DNA from: Nocardia brevicatena NBRC 12119
GTDB lineage: Bacteria; Actinomycetota; Actinomycetes; Mycobacteriales; Mycobacteriaceae
Direction of reading: 5' to 3'
Assembly (NCBI RefSeq): GCF_000308495.1
Contig: NZ_BAFU01000028.1
Span: forward strand, 1 to 52,271
DNA length: 52,271 nucleotides
A model generated the notes under the pieces. It saw only the letters and a program-made list of their open reading frames with translations. It had not been told where the DNA came from and did not search any database. The position numbers were made by a program, and so were the translations under genes. Positions 33,175-41,985 of this stretch are shown in pieces; position 1 is the first letter of the stretch, and every line of letters begins with the position of its first letter.

Positions 33175-34966
33175 ATGGGGATTGTCGACGTACACGACCC
33201 ACGGTTGGACTCTCCGGTTGGAGCCGACACCGGTTCCGGTGCCGTCTCGAACCCGAGCTATCGATCACAGTTGGAGCCCGGCGAGGACGTCCTGAATTCC
33301 GAGACCTGGGCGGGCGGACTACCCGATACGGGCGCCGTCACTCCCCGTCTGCGCGTGGGCCGAGACAAGTGGTTCAACGTACTGTGGTTGCTTCCCATCG
33401 GCTTCGTCCTGCTGATCACCTCGGTGGCAATCGCCAAGGGCCTCCATAACATGCCGGCGGTGCAGGACTTCATGTCCAGATATCCGGGTATCCACGTATC
33501 GGACGGCTTGCGAGCCCATTCCGGCGTGGGTGGGGTGGCAGCACTTCTTCACTCTCTTCCTGATGACGTTCATCATCAGATCCGGTATCCAGATCCTGGT
33601 CGACCACCCGCGGCTGTACTTCACCCGCGACTGCACGCCGGGAAAGGAATGGCTGCGGGTGCAGAAGCCGGTTCCGTCGGACCCGATGTGGACCGCCAAG
33701 GACGATTCGGTGGGCCTGCCTCGACACGTCGGCCTACCGGGTATCCGGCACTCCATCGGATTGGCCCGGTGGTGGCACCTCGGCATGGACATGTTGTGGT
33801 TGCTCAACGGCGCCATCTTCTACGTGCTGTTGTTCACCACCGGCCAGTGGCGGCATCTGGTGCCGACGAGCTGGGACGTGTTTCCCAACGCCGCGACCGT
33901 GCTCATCGAGTACATGTCGCTGAACTGGCCGACCGACGACGGCTGGGTGGCCTACAACGGCCTGCAGATGCTGGCCTATTTCACGGTGGTGTTCATCGCG
34001 GCACCGCTCGCGGTGCTGTCGGGTCTGGCGTTGTCGCCGGCGCTGTCGAACCGTTTCACCCGGATAGCGCGGCCGTTGAACATCCAGTTCGCGCGGTCGG
34101 TCCATTTCCTCGTGATGGTGTTCTTCGTGCTGTTCATCGTCGCGCATGTGACCTTCGTGGTGGCCACCGACGCGCTGCGCAACTTCAACCACATGTTCGC
34201 GAGCCGCGACGACGACAGCTGGGTCGGTTTCTGGGTGTTCGCGGCCGCGATGACGGTAACGGTACTGGGCTGGGTGGCTGCCACCCCGCTCACCTTCCGG
34301 CATCCGCGGCTGGTCCAGCGTATCGGATACGCGCTGGTCGGCCCCCTGCAGCGATTGTTCGAATACTCCGACGCGCGCCCGGGCGGCTATCGCGAGGAAG
34401 ATATCTCCCCATATCTGTGGCACAACGGGACCTATCCCGACAGCGCCGAGTACAAGGAGCTGTTCGACAACGACTTCAAGGACTACCGGCTGCGAATCTA
34501 CGGTCTGGTCGAGAACCCGGTCGAACTATCGCTCGACGACCTGCGTGCGCTGCCGCACCATGAGCAGATCACCCAGCATTTCTGCATTCAGGGCTGGTCC
34601 GGTGTGGCCAAGTGGGGTGGTGTCTCGATGCAGACGATCGCAGATATCGTCAAACCGCTTCCCGACGCGAAATGGGTGGCGTTCTACTCCCTCGGGGAGG
34701 GGGCCAACGGAGGGACATATTACGACGTTCACCCGATCGAGCAGATGGGCCACCACCTGACCATGCTCGCGTACGACATGAACGACGAACCGCTCACCTA
34801 TGGCCACGGTGCGCCCCTGCGGCTACGCAACGAACTGCAGCACGGGTTCAAGCATGTGAAGTGGGTGAAGGGCATCGAATTCGTCGCGCACTTCAGCGAA
34901 CTCGGCAGCGGTTACGGCGGCTACAACGAAGATCACGAATACTACGGGTACCGCCAAACCATCTGA
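33175..34966 (+). pseudogene. Cytochrome b561-type / molybdopterin oxidoreductase, frameshifted
   Basis: Residues 1-110 (from ATG 33175, GGAG upstream) give a soluble leader and a first membrane helix, WFNVLWLLPIGFVLLITSVAI. Near 33510 the frame changes, and the second part (to 34966) has the cytochrome b561-like helices HFFTLFLMTFIIRSGIQILV, LWLLNGAIFYVLLFTTGQW, VVFIAAPLAVLSGLAL and SVHFLVMVFFVLFIVAHV. A sulfite-oxidase/YedY-fold Moco domain follows, with the Mo-ligand Cys in HFCIQGWSGVAKWGG. The reconstructed length is ~590 aa. It is paralogous to the gene at 38924-40414. Apart from the single frame change the coding sequence looks intact, so an assembly indel is possible. Confidence 0.78.
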
Positions 34967-34974
34967 CCCTCCCG

Positions 34975-35232
34975 AGAGCCGCTGCCGCCCGGCCCGAACT
35001 CCTGTTCCACCGTGGTGGCGGCCGCATCGACCTGGGCGTGGTCGGCCACATCGGTCCGGATCGGCAAGGCCTCGCCGCCGGCTTCGCGCACCTCGTCGGC
35101 GGCGGCGAGACCCGCCTCGCCGCGGGCAAGCAAGGCCACACGGGCACCCCGCTCGCCGAACATGCGCGCCGTGGCGCGTCCGATTCCCGCGCTTGCTCCG
35201 GTGACCACCACTACTTGCTGCCCTGACGCCAT
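34975..35232 (-). pseudogene. SDR N-terminal fragment
   Basis: From ATG 35230-35232 the frame reads MASGQQVVVVTGASAGIGRATARMFGERGARVALLARGEAG and continues to DVADHAQVDAAATTVEQEFGP. This is the NAD(P)-binding first third of a short-chain dehydrogenase. The NNAG motif and the catalytic Ser-Tyr-Lys are missing because the gene is cut off where it meets the 3' end of the convergent cytochrome b561-Moco gene. About 85 of ~250 residues remain, so it cannot be an active enzyme. Confidence 0.8.
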
Positions 35233-35267
35233 GCTTGTCACCCTTTCGTTCTCGTGTCGGCTACCGC

Positions 35268-37079
35268 TCACTTCGCTTCGTCGAGGTCTTCGACGTCATC
35301 ACCGGGTTCGCGGCCCTCCTCATGGCGACCGAGACGGCACGACGCCTCGAACATGAGGGCGTGCACGAACGCCTGCGGCAGGTTGCCCCGCATCTGCCGT
35401 TGCGTGATGTCGTACTCTTCCGAGAACAGGCCGGGGGGACCGCAGGCCGCACGGTTGCGCTCGAAGAACCGGAACGCCCGGATCGGCCGGTTCTGTTGGT
35501 CCGCCGCGAGGGCCACGAGGAACCCGCACAGCAGAAACGCGCCCTCGGTGGTGCCGAGCGGTTGGCCGTCGGACCGATACCGGAATACGTACCCGTCCCG
35601 GCTCAGGTGCCGGCACACCGCCTCGAAGGTCGCCACGGTTCGGGGATCGGATGCGGGTACAGCCCCCCGGATGGCGGGCAGCAGCAACGACGCGTCCAGT
35701 CGCTCGTCGTCGGGTGCGCGTTGCCGGCGCCCCGACGGATGCAGGCAGTCGCGCGCGGTTTCGGCGACGAGGGCGTCGGCCGGCGCGCTCGTCGATGCGG
35801 CGTCGGCGGCCCCGGCCACGTCACGGGCCACGGCACGCAGCCCGGCGGCGCAGATCAGCCGGGACTGGGCCCATCGGGCCGCCTCGATCTCCCACACTCC
35901 CGCGTCCGGATCGCGCCACCGTTTCTCGATCGCGTCGATCGCCACGCCGATCGCCCGATAATTCTCCCGGTCGAGTCGGTCGTGGCGGGCGGCTGCCGCG
36001 AACAGCAGGAGCGCCTCCCCGAATGTATCGAGTTGGAATTGCCGCCGAACCCGATTACCGATGATGTCGCTGCCGCCCGGATAGCCCGCGAGCTCCACCG
36101 GACGCTGCTCGGGCACCGGTTCCCCCGCAACGGTGTATGCCGGCATCAGATGCGGGCCGTCCTCGAGCAACCGCGCGGTCACGAGCCGCACCGCGGCGTC
36201 GAGCAGCGGATGGGGGCCGTCGGCCGCGACGGCCTGACCGGTGTAGCACTGGTCGCGAATCCATACGTAGCGGTAGTCGAAATTGCGTCCCTTCCGGGCG
36301 CGCTCGGGCAGGCACATGGTGGCGGCAGCCACCATGCCACCTCCCGCGCTGGTCAGTCCCTGTAGGACGGCGTACGCATGCCGGGTATCATGCGGCGCGG
36401 CCATCGGCCCGAGTCGTGGCATCGCCCGCTTCCACGAGGTTTCGGTCGCCGCCCACGCGGTTTCCGGCTCGGGTGGTGGGCCGTCGAACCGCGTGGTCGA
36501 CAACTCCAGGATCAGGTCGTGGTGCCCGCCTTCCGGGACGGTAATCGTGGTGTGCAGGTGTCGGTCCGTGCCGCGGCCCGCCACCGCCGCGACGGTGCCT
36601 GGACTCCAGCGAAGCCGCAGGTCGCCGACCTCGGCGTACCAGCGGCCGTCGTCATCGCGGTGCGGGCGCCGCAGCGGGGCATGGCCGAAGCCGGCGACGG
36701 GGGCGAGATCCACGTCCAGCCGGGCGTCGCCTTTGACAGCGTGCACCTGGCGCAGCAATACCGCGCGTGCGGGGTCGCCCGGGAACGCCAACGCTTCACG
36801 ACATTCGATAATGGCCGAGTGGGTCACCCACCGGGAGCGCCAGATCAGCGTTCCGCGCTCGTAGTAGCCACCCCATACGAACCGGTCGACCGGTGTCACT
36901 CCGTAGCGTCCCGGGCCGCCGATGAGCCCCGCGAACACCGGATCGGAATCCCACCGCGGTACGCACAGCCAGATGAAGTCGCCGAGCGGTCCCACCACGA
37001 CGCCGCGTTCCCCGTCCGCGAGCAGGGCGTATTCGCGCAGCACCTGCGGCGGCGGCCCCGACGACGTCATGCCGCTCAT
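35268..37079 (-). CDS. Glycoside hydrolase family 15 protein (glucoamylase/trehalase-like)
   Basis: From ATG 37077-37079 the product is 603 residues, normal for bacterial GH15. The N-terminal beta domain starts LREYALLADGERGVVVGPLGDFIWLCVPRWDSDPVF. The (alpha/alpha)6 barrel contains FDYRYVWIRDQCYTGQAV near 270 (the general-acid region of the family) and GYPGGSDIIGNRVRRQFQLDTFGEALLL near 330. The second catalytic region lies near GVWEIEAARWAQSRLICAAGLRAV, and the end is CGPPGLFSEEYDITQRQMRGNLPQAFVHALM. GH15 enzymes cleave alpha-glucosidic bonds; the actinobacterial ones include trehalases. The open frame continues far upstream without coding character. Confidence 0.9.
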   Translation of the reverse strand: MSGMTSSGPPPQVLREYALLADGERGVVVGPLGDFIWLCVPRWDSDPVFAGLIGGPGRYGVTPVDRFVWGGYYERGTLIWRSRWVTHSAIIECREALAFPGDPARAVLLRQVHAVKGDARLDVDLAPVAGFGHAPLRRPHRDDDGRWYAEVGDLRLRWSPGTVAAVAGRGTDRHLHTTITVPEGGHHDLILELSTTRFDGPPPEPETAWAATETSWKRAMPRLGPMAAPHDTRHAYAVLQGLTSAGGGMVAAATMCLPERARKGRNFDYRYVWIRDQCYTGQAVAADGPHPLLDAAVRLVTARLLEDGPHLMPAYTVAGEPVPEQRPVELAGYPGGSDIIGNRVRRQFQLDTFGEALLLFAAAARHDRLDRENYRAIGVAIDAIEKRWRDPDAGVWEIEAARWAQSRLICAAGLRAVARDVAGAADAASTSAPADALVAETARDCLHPSGRRQRAPDDERLDASLLLPAIRGAVPASDPRTVATFEAVCRHLSRDGYVFRYRSDGQPLGTTEGAFLLCGFLVALAADQQNRPIRAFRFFERNRAACGPPGLFSEEYDITQRQMRGNLPQAFVHALMFEASCRLGRHEEGREPGDDVEDLDEAK

Positions 37080-37184
37080 CGCGTAACCACCATTCGCCGA
37101 GCCTCGTTTTCGCCCGGCTTCGCTTGTCTGCACCCGGTGCGACGGCTTCGGCGCCGGGCCTGGCCATACCAAAGGAAGGGCGTC

Positions 37185-37514
37185 ATGGGCTTCTCCACTC
37201 ACGGTCGAGGTGCTTCCGAACACCGGACGATGGTCTGTACGTTGATTACCCTCGATCGGCCCGACAAGCGCGATGCCGCTGACGAACAGACGCGCACCGG
37301 GCCGGCCGAGGCCCGGACCGATGCCGCGGCCGATCGGTGGACGCGCGTGGTCGTGGCGACGGGGGCCGGCCGCGCCTTCTCCGCCGAAGTTCCCCTCGCC
37401 GGTCGGGGGCGGCCAGGCGCGTTTCACATCCCATCGTGCGATAGCTGCACGCGTGCGTGCATACATCCGAGTTCGGCCACTCGGCGGGTGAACGCAGGGT
37501 CGAAGAACAAGTAG
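37185..37514 (+). pseudogene. Crotonase (enoyl-CoA hydratase) N-terminal fragment
   Basis: AAAGGAAGGG precedes ATG 37185. VCTLITLDRPDKRDAADEQTRT and VVVATGAGRAFSAEVPLAG match the first ~65 residues of crotonases (consensus LNRPDKRNAL...GAGRAFSAGADL), including the start of the first oxyanion-hole strand. The rest of a normal ~260-residue enzyme is absent. The frame simply runs on over the 3' end of the convergent patatin gene. The enzyme core is lost, so this is a pseudogene. Confidence 0.7.
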
Positions 37515-38593
37515 CTGAGCAGGTTGCCGTGGTCGTCGGGGTCGCCGCCGAACAGCCTGGCCAACAGCCACATCGACGGATTGCGGGCACCACCGAGGCC
37601 CGTATAGCGGTCATGGAATACGTCATCGGCGAGGGCCGAGATATCGCCCCGCCGGTCCGCCGGCGGCCCTGCGAAGAGCACATCGACACAGCGCCCCGGC
37701 AATCCGGGGAAGTTTCGTTCCGACAGTTGGTGCAAGTCCTCGATCATGCGGTCGGCGAGCAGCACCCGTAACGTCAGCGCCGCCACCGCGTAGACGTCCG
37801 GTTGCGGTCCATCGGTGGGCGGCTCGCCCGCCGTTCGGCGGTAGGCACGCGGCGGCGGCGACGTCGTCGAGGTCATCGGCTGGGTGGCGACCACACCGAG
37901 ACGGACACAGCCGAAGGCGAGGGCGGGTTCGAGCGGTGCGTTCAGCCGCAGACCGCCATCGACGTACCAGCCGCGCCAGCGTCGGGGCGCGTTGATCCGC
38001 ACCGGACGGAAAACCATCGGCACCGCCGCGGACGCCACCACATGCTCGACATCGAGCCGCGTCTCGACGTATGTGATGTTGCGACCCACGTCGTTGCCGG
38101 GCAGCGGGACCGACGGATTCTTCTCCACGAAGACCACCGTTCCGCCGGTTGTGACGGATGTCGTGGTGACCGCGACGGCATCCACACGTCCGTCCGCGAT
38201 ATTCCGATGCAGCGACTCCCACGGCAGCCAATCGTTCAACCGCTTCCGCAACCGCTCGGTGTCCAGCAAACTCGGTAATCGGACCGGCAACCCGGCGAGT
38301 TGACCGACGTACCGCAGCCCGGTCTCGATACCGCTGGTCAGGCTGAAGACGTCGTTCAACTCCACCGACGCCCACGCGTCGACGAGCCGGTTGGCGGCTT
38401 CGCCCGGAGACAGGTGCGCGAGTCCGGCCAACGCCACCACATTGAGAGCGCCGGCGCTGGTCCCGACCAGCACCGTCGGCGGTGGGCCCACCGTTGCCAT
38501 CCTCGGCAGCAACTCCGACAGCGCACCGGCTTCGTATGCGCCGCGGGCGCCTGCGCCGGCCACCACGAGCCCGACAGGATGTGCCATGAACAC
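37424..38593 (-). CDS. Patatin-like phospholipase
   Basis: The 389-residue protein has the glycine-rich oxyanion loop GLVVAGAGARGAYEAGAL (8-25), the nucleophile elbow GTSAG with Ser46, and the catalytic dyad Asp212 in WYVDGGLRLNAP. The C-terminal third is helical (VYAVAALTLRVLLADRMIEDLHQLSERNFPG) and probably shapes the acyl pocket. It should be a cytosolic or peripheral lipid acyl hydrolase. The preceding zinc-ribbon-like protein gene ends 22 bp upstream, making it the last gene of a four-gene minus-strand operon with the Moco oxidoreductase. Confidence 0.92.
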   Translation of the reverse strand: MFMAHPVGLVVAGAGARGAYEAGALSELLPRMATVGPPPTVLVGTSAGALNVVALAGLAHLSPGEAANRLVDAWASVELNDVFSLTSGIETGLRYVGQLAGLPVRLPSLLDTERLRKRLNDWLPWESLHRNIADGRVDAVAVTTTSVTTGGTVVFVEKNPSVPLPGNDVGRNITYVETRLDVEHVVASAAVPMVFRPVRINAPRRWRGWYVDGGLRLNAPLEPALAFGCVRLGVVATQPMTSTTSPPPRAYRRTAGEPPTDGPQPDVYAVAALTLRVLLADRMIEDLHQLSERNFPGLPGRCVDVLFAGPPADRRGDISALADDVFHDRYTGLGGARNPSMWLLARLFGGDPDDHGNLLSYLFFDPAFTRRVAELGCMHARVQLSHDGM

Positions 38594-38615
38594 CTCCTGG
38601 AGTGTGATGCCGCCG

Positions 38616-38924
38616 TCAAGTCTGCGGCGGTAACGACCCGGGCTTGTGCGAAGCGGGGGACAGAAATTGGGAAGAACGAAGGTATATCCCGGTGTGCGGC
38701 ACCGCGCAGTCGGGGTTGGTGCACGTCAGCGCCACCATATATGCGTCCTGGTCCGCACTGCGGAACAGGAACCCGAGATACAGTGCGTCGCCGACGACGA
38801 ACTCTCCGTTACCGCAACTGTGGCAGGTGGCCTGCCGGCGCTCCACCTGCTCGAGCACGTCCGACTGCTCTTCCGGAGTCAGCATGATGTTCTCCGGACG
38901 CCGTGGCAGGCCGTCGGCGCCCAT
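38616..38924 (-). CDS. Small zinc-ribbon-like protein
   Basis: The 102-residue protein has two cysteine pairs, CHSC (residues ~34-37) and CTNPDC (~69-74), spaced like a zinc ribbon, around VVGDALYLGFLFRSADQDAYMVAL. No named family is recognised. Its ATG overlaps the stop of the Moco oxidoreductase gene (TGATG), so it is translationally coupled and may serve as a maturation or electron-transfer accessory; this is inference. Confidence 0.72.
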   Translation of the reverse strand: MGADGLPRRPENIMLTPEEQSDVLEQVERRQATCHSCGNGEFVVGDALYLGFLFRSADQDAYMVALTCTNPDCAVPHTGIYLRSSQFLSPASHKPGSLPPQT

Positions 38925-40414
38925 CAGATCTCGACATCCTTGTCGAAGAAGACGTTGTCTTCACGCCAGCCGCCCATTCCGCAGCCAATGCCCGAATAGT
39001 CGGAAATGAACTCGATGCGGTCGATCCATTTGGCCATTTTGAACCCCACCTGGGTTTCCACCCGCAACCGCAGCGGCGCGCCGTGCTCGATCGGTAAGGG
39101 CTTGCCGTTCATCTCGTACGCCAGCAGCGTCTGGGGATAGTCGGCGAGAGCGAGATCCACCACCTCGTAGAAGTGGCCGCTGCCATCTGCGCTCGGCTCG
39201 TCACGTCCGGTGTCCTGCATGGTGACGAAGCAGATATAACGGGCATCCGGCAGCGGGCGCACCATCGACACCAGATCACGCAGCGGCAGCCCACCCCACT
39301 CGCCGATACTCGACCACCCCTGAATGCAGTTGTGCAGCACACGCTGCCGTTGAGGGTCGCGGAGTTCTCGCAACTGCTTCAGGTCCAGAATGAGCGGATT
39401 CTCGACCAACCCGCCGACGTCGAGCCGCCAATCGGCGAAGTTGTGGACCGCCATGACCTTGTACGCCGTGCTGTCGGGGGGCTTTCCGTTGACCCGGTGC
39501 TCGGGGGACAATTTCTCGGTCGGGTAGTCCTGCCGGGATTTCAACGGCCGCAGGATTCGCAGCCGGAAGCCGGTGACGAGGGCGCCGAGTACGCGCTGTA
39601 CCGATCGGGGGTTGCGCAGGCTCCAGACAGTGGCCGCGATATGGATCGAGACGATCGCCGCGATGATGACGAACGACAGCACGGTCGCCCAGTTGATATT
39701 GCGCACATGTCCGAAGATCATCAGCGCATTGAGCTGTCCCCAGCTCCAGAAGAACACCATCGCGAGATGGACGACGATGAACAACGCGAAGGCGACCAGG
39801 CCGAGGAAGTGCAGGCTTCGCGCGGACTGCCGCCCACCCCACATCCGGACATACCACGGGAACCGCGCTTCGACGGCGGGTGACTGTGCCGCGCCGGTCA
39901 GAATCTGGAACGGCGCGAGGATGAAGACCACCCCGGCATACGTGAGCTTCTGAATCGCGTCGAGCGGCTCACCCGACAGCGTCGGTGGCAGGTTGAAGCT
40001 CAGATACGTGACGATATCGTCCCACGCCTCCGGGAACACCGACCACGACGTGGGAATGTAGCGACGCCACTGCCCGGTGGCGAACAACAGGATGTAGTAC
40101 ACCGCACCGAGCAGAATCCAGCCGATCACGCTCGCGAAATGCCAGTGTCTGCCCATACCGAGCTTTTTGTGGCCGGGCAACGCGACGAGCGAGGAATAGC
40201 TCTCCTCCTCGTCGAGGGTGTCGTACAGCTTGTCCGTGGGCATCGTCTTGCGGGTGAATCTGGCCCACTCGGTGCCCGGCTTGCTGCCTTCCCGCCAATA
40301 CAGCTTCGGATGGGAGGCCAGAATCTCGATGCCACTGCGCATCACCAGCGTCAGGAACAGCACATTGAGCCAGTGCTCGATGCGCAGCCATACAGGGAAG
40401 TCGAGCTCAGTCAT
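38924..40414 (-). CDS. Cytochrome b561-type / molybdopterin-dependent oxidoreductase
   Basis: From ATG 40412-40414 the product is 496 residues. The membrane half has four to five helices with heme-ligand candidates (RIEHWLNVLFLTLVMRSGIEILASHPKLYW; HWHFASVIGWILLGAVYYILLFATGQW; LHFLGLVAFALFIVVHLAMVF). The C-terminal half is a sulfite-oxidase/YedY-type Moco domain with the Mo-thiolate Cys in LHNCIQGWSSIGEWGG and substrate-side residues in HGAPLRLRVETQVGFKMAKW. It likely passes electrons between the quinone pool and an oxo-transfer site. It overlaps the upstream membrane protein gene by 8 bp and the downstream zinc-ribbon gene by one. It is paralogous to the frameshifted gene at 33175-34966. Confidence 0.9.
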   Translation of the reverse strand: MTELDFPVWLRIEHWLNVLFLTLVMRSGIEILASHPKLYWREGSKPGTEWARFTRKTMPTDKLYDTLDEEESYSSLVALPGHKKLGMGRHWHFASVIGWILLGAVYYILLFATGQWRRYIPTSWSVFPEAWDDIVTYLSFNLPPTLSGEPLDAIQKLTYAGVVFILAPFQILTGAAQSPAVEARFPWYVRMWGGRQSARSLHFLGLVAFALFIVVHLAMVFFWSWGQLNALMIFGHVRNINWATVLSFVIIAAIVSIHIAATVWSLRNPRSVQRVLGALVTGFRLRILRPLKSRQDYPTEKLSPEHRVNGKPPDSTAYKVMAVHNFADWRLDVGGLVENPLILDLKQLRELRDPQRQRVLHNCIQGWSSIGEWGGLPLRDLVSMVRPLPDARYICFVTMQDTGRDEPSADGSGHFYEVVDLALADYPQTLLAYEMNGKPLPIEHGAPLRLRVETQVGFKMAKWIDRIEFISDYSGIGCGMGGWREDNVFFDKDVEI

Positions 40415-40913
40415 GCCAGTCCCGTTTCTGGGGATGAGCGACGTTGATTCCCAGCAGTACCGAGACGTGGGTGGCCAGAAACAGGGCGGCACACCCAATG
40501 GCGATGGTACCCGGTGTGAAGTCCCACCAGTTCTCCACTTCGGGCAGCATCGGCAACCCGGTGAACCGCGCGAGGAGGTACACCACCAGGAAGACGGTCG
40601 ACACCAGGCTGCCCACCAGTCGGCCGCGCCGCGCGAACCGGCCGGCCGTCATCGTGACCGCGGCGATCAGGCATCCCGCGCCGAGGACGGCGAAGTACCC
40701 GGCGAGGTAGGCGGGAAGGCGCGGTGTGGTACCGATCAGATACAGGTGCACGGCGGCGATTCCCAGCAACAGCAGGATTCCCAGCGCGGTGGTGACCTTG
40801 GGCAGGTTGAACGCCAGGTACCGGTACACCGTCAGCCGCCGGTAGGTCTTGGTTTGTCGAAGGAGTTGCGCCACGGCCCTGCTCCTGTCGGTCGCCGGAT
40901 ACGTGTTTTCCAC
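40407..40913 (-). CDS. Membrane protein coupled to the Moco oxidoreductase
   Basis: With GTG at 40911-40913 (VENTYPATDRSRAVAQLLRQ) the product is 168 residues with four hydrophobic helices: ALGILLLLGIAAVHLYLIG, LPAYLAGYFAVLGAGCLIAAV, LVGSLVSTVFLVVYLLARF and IAIGCAALFLATHVSVLLGI. His residues in the first and last helices (AAVHLY, ATHVSV) could bind heme. The longer frame to 41261 adds over 100 Arg-rich residues without protein character. Its stop overlaps the ATG of the Moco gene by 8 bp (CATGACTGA), so it may be a membrane subunit of the same complex. Confidence 0.75.
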   Translation of the reverse strand: MENTYPATDRSRAVAQLLRQTKTYRRLTVYRYLAFNLPKVTTALGILLLLGIAAVHLYLIGTTPRLPAYLAGYFAVLGAGCLIAAVTMTAGRFARRGRLVGSLVSTVFLVVYLLARFTGLPMLPEVENWWDFTPGTIAIGCAALFLATHVSVLLGINVAHPQKRDWHD

Positions 40914-41058
40914 CGAACTCGGCGCGATGGCCGGCCCCGCCGTCTGGTTGCCCTCTCGCTTCGGCGTGAGGTCCCGCGTGAGGTCCCGGCCGTTGTTCTG
41001 GCGGATGCCGAAGTGGAACGGGCATGTCCCCTCCGGTAACCCGAGGCTGTGTCTCCGA

Positions 41059-41088
41059 CCGAGGACGCGGCGAAGTCGCCGTCCTCGG
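41059..41088. terminator. Long hairpin in the gene-free stretch 40914-41316
   Basis: CCGAGGACG (41059-41067) pairs with CGTCCTCGG (41080-41088). The stem continues inward through GGCGA/TCGCC with one bulged C, giving about 13 bp around a 2-nt loop. No gene is supported in 40914-41316, between the response-regulator remnant (stop at 41317, minus strand) and the membrane protein gene. The hairpin probably terminates transcription from the right-hand gene remnants. Confidence 0.5.
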
Positions 41089-41316
41089 AAGGGAGATTCC
41101 CATTTTTGCCGCGAGTACTCGTCGACCGGCAGGCTGTGCCGGCTCGTCGATGGCCCGGACCTCCACGCGCTGAGCACGTGGGTGTGGGCCCTCCCGCCGG
41201 TCGATGCTCCGCGCCCCGCGGGCGTGTGGGAATCGCGCGGGCGGGACCGTTCCGCCACCACTGCTTCGGTCGGTAGCGGTGGTCGTGCAATGGAATCGCA
41301 ACCGGGTGTCCCGAGT

Positions 41317-41793
41317 TCAATCGGTGAGGCCGAGGTCGCGCGCGAGTAGGGCCGCCTGCACGCGGTTGGTTACCCCGAGCGCGATGAGAATCCGGCTCAC
41401 ATGTGCTTTCACCGTGCTTTCGCGCATGCCCAGTTCGTCGGCGATATCGGCGTTGGTGGCGCCGATGGCCACCAACGCGAGCACATCGCGCTCGCGTGGG
41501 GTGAGGGCGTCGAGATGGTAGCGGGCAGCCGTCGCGCGTGGTCCATCGGCCCGGTGATAGCGGTCGATCAGGCGTCGGGCGACAGTGGGATGCAGCATCG
41601 CCGAACCCGCGGCCACAAGGCGGATGGCTCGGATGATCTCGTCCGGGGCGGTGTCCTCGAGCAGGAAACCGTCCGCGCCGGCCCTGAGCGAGTCGTGGAC
41701 ATGCTCATCGAGGTCGAAGGTGGTCAGCGCGATAACCTTCGGGGGATGGGGCAGTGCCCGTAGTCGCGCGTTCGTCAACGCCTCCCGCACCAC
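41317..41793 (-). pseudogene. LuxR-type response regulator lacking the phospho-acceptor half
   Basis: The frame contains the second half of a REC domain (PKVIALTTFDLDEHVHDSLRAGADGFLLED) and an intact NarL/LuxR HTH (LTPRERDVLALVAIGATNADIADELGMRESTVKAHVSRIL). The phospho-acceptor Asp region is missing, and the conserved Lys after FLL is Glu. Upstream, in the same frame, it continues into histidine-kinase sequence, so a deletion has joined the two genes. The DNA-binding domain could still be made, but phosphorylation control must be lost. Confidence 0.75.
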
Positions 41794-41985
41794 ACGGTAG
41801 GCCGCGAGCCGATGTGCGGCCGGCGTGTTGTCCGGATGACCGTGAATGTCGAGTGCGACCCGCTGCCCCGCTTCCCGTGCTTGGGCGACGAGGTCCCGAC
41901 TTCCGGCAGCACCGGTTCGGTCGGTCTCGCCGCGGTCTCGGATGCGTGCAGGGCGCCGAGTACGTCGCGGAGGTCGGCGGGGGCA
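41794..41985 (-). pseudogene. Sensor histidine kinase fragment fused to the response regulator
   Basis: Read in the response-regulator frame, the sequence gives DLVAQAREAGQRVALDIHGH, then PAAHRLAAYRVVREALTNAR. These are the DHp-to-HATPase linker and N-box of NarX/DesK-type kinases. A second frame just upstream (41885-41985) gives ADLRDVLGALHA and PTEPVLPEV, the end of the DHp helix. One frame change lies near 41885. Everything after the N-box Asn (G1, F and G2 boxes) is missing and the next residues are response regulator. A single in-frame deletion explains the join. Confidence 0.65.

Noticed and set aside
38924-40414. Horizontal duplication of the Moco gene by a transposon
   Set aside because: No transposase, terminal inverted repeat or target duplication is visible around either paralogue, and they are too divergent for a recent copy.
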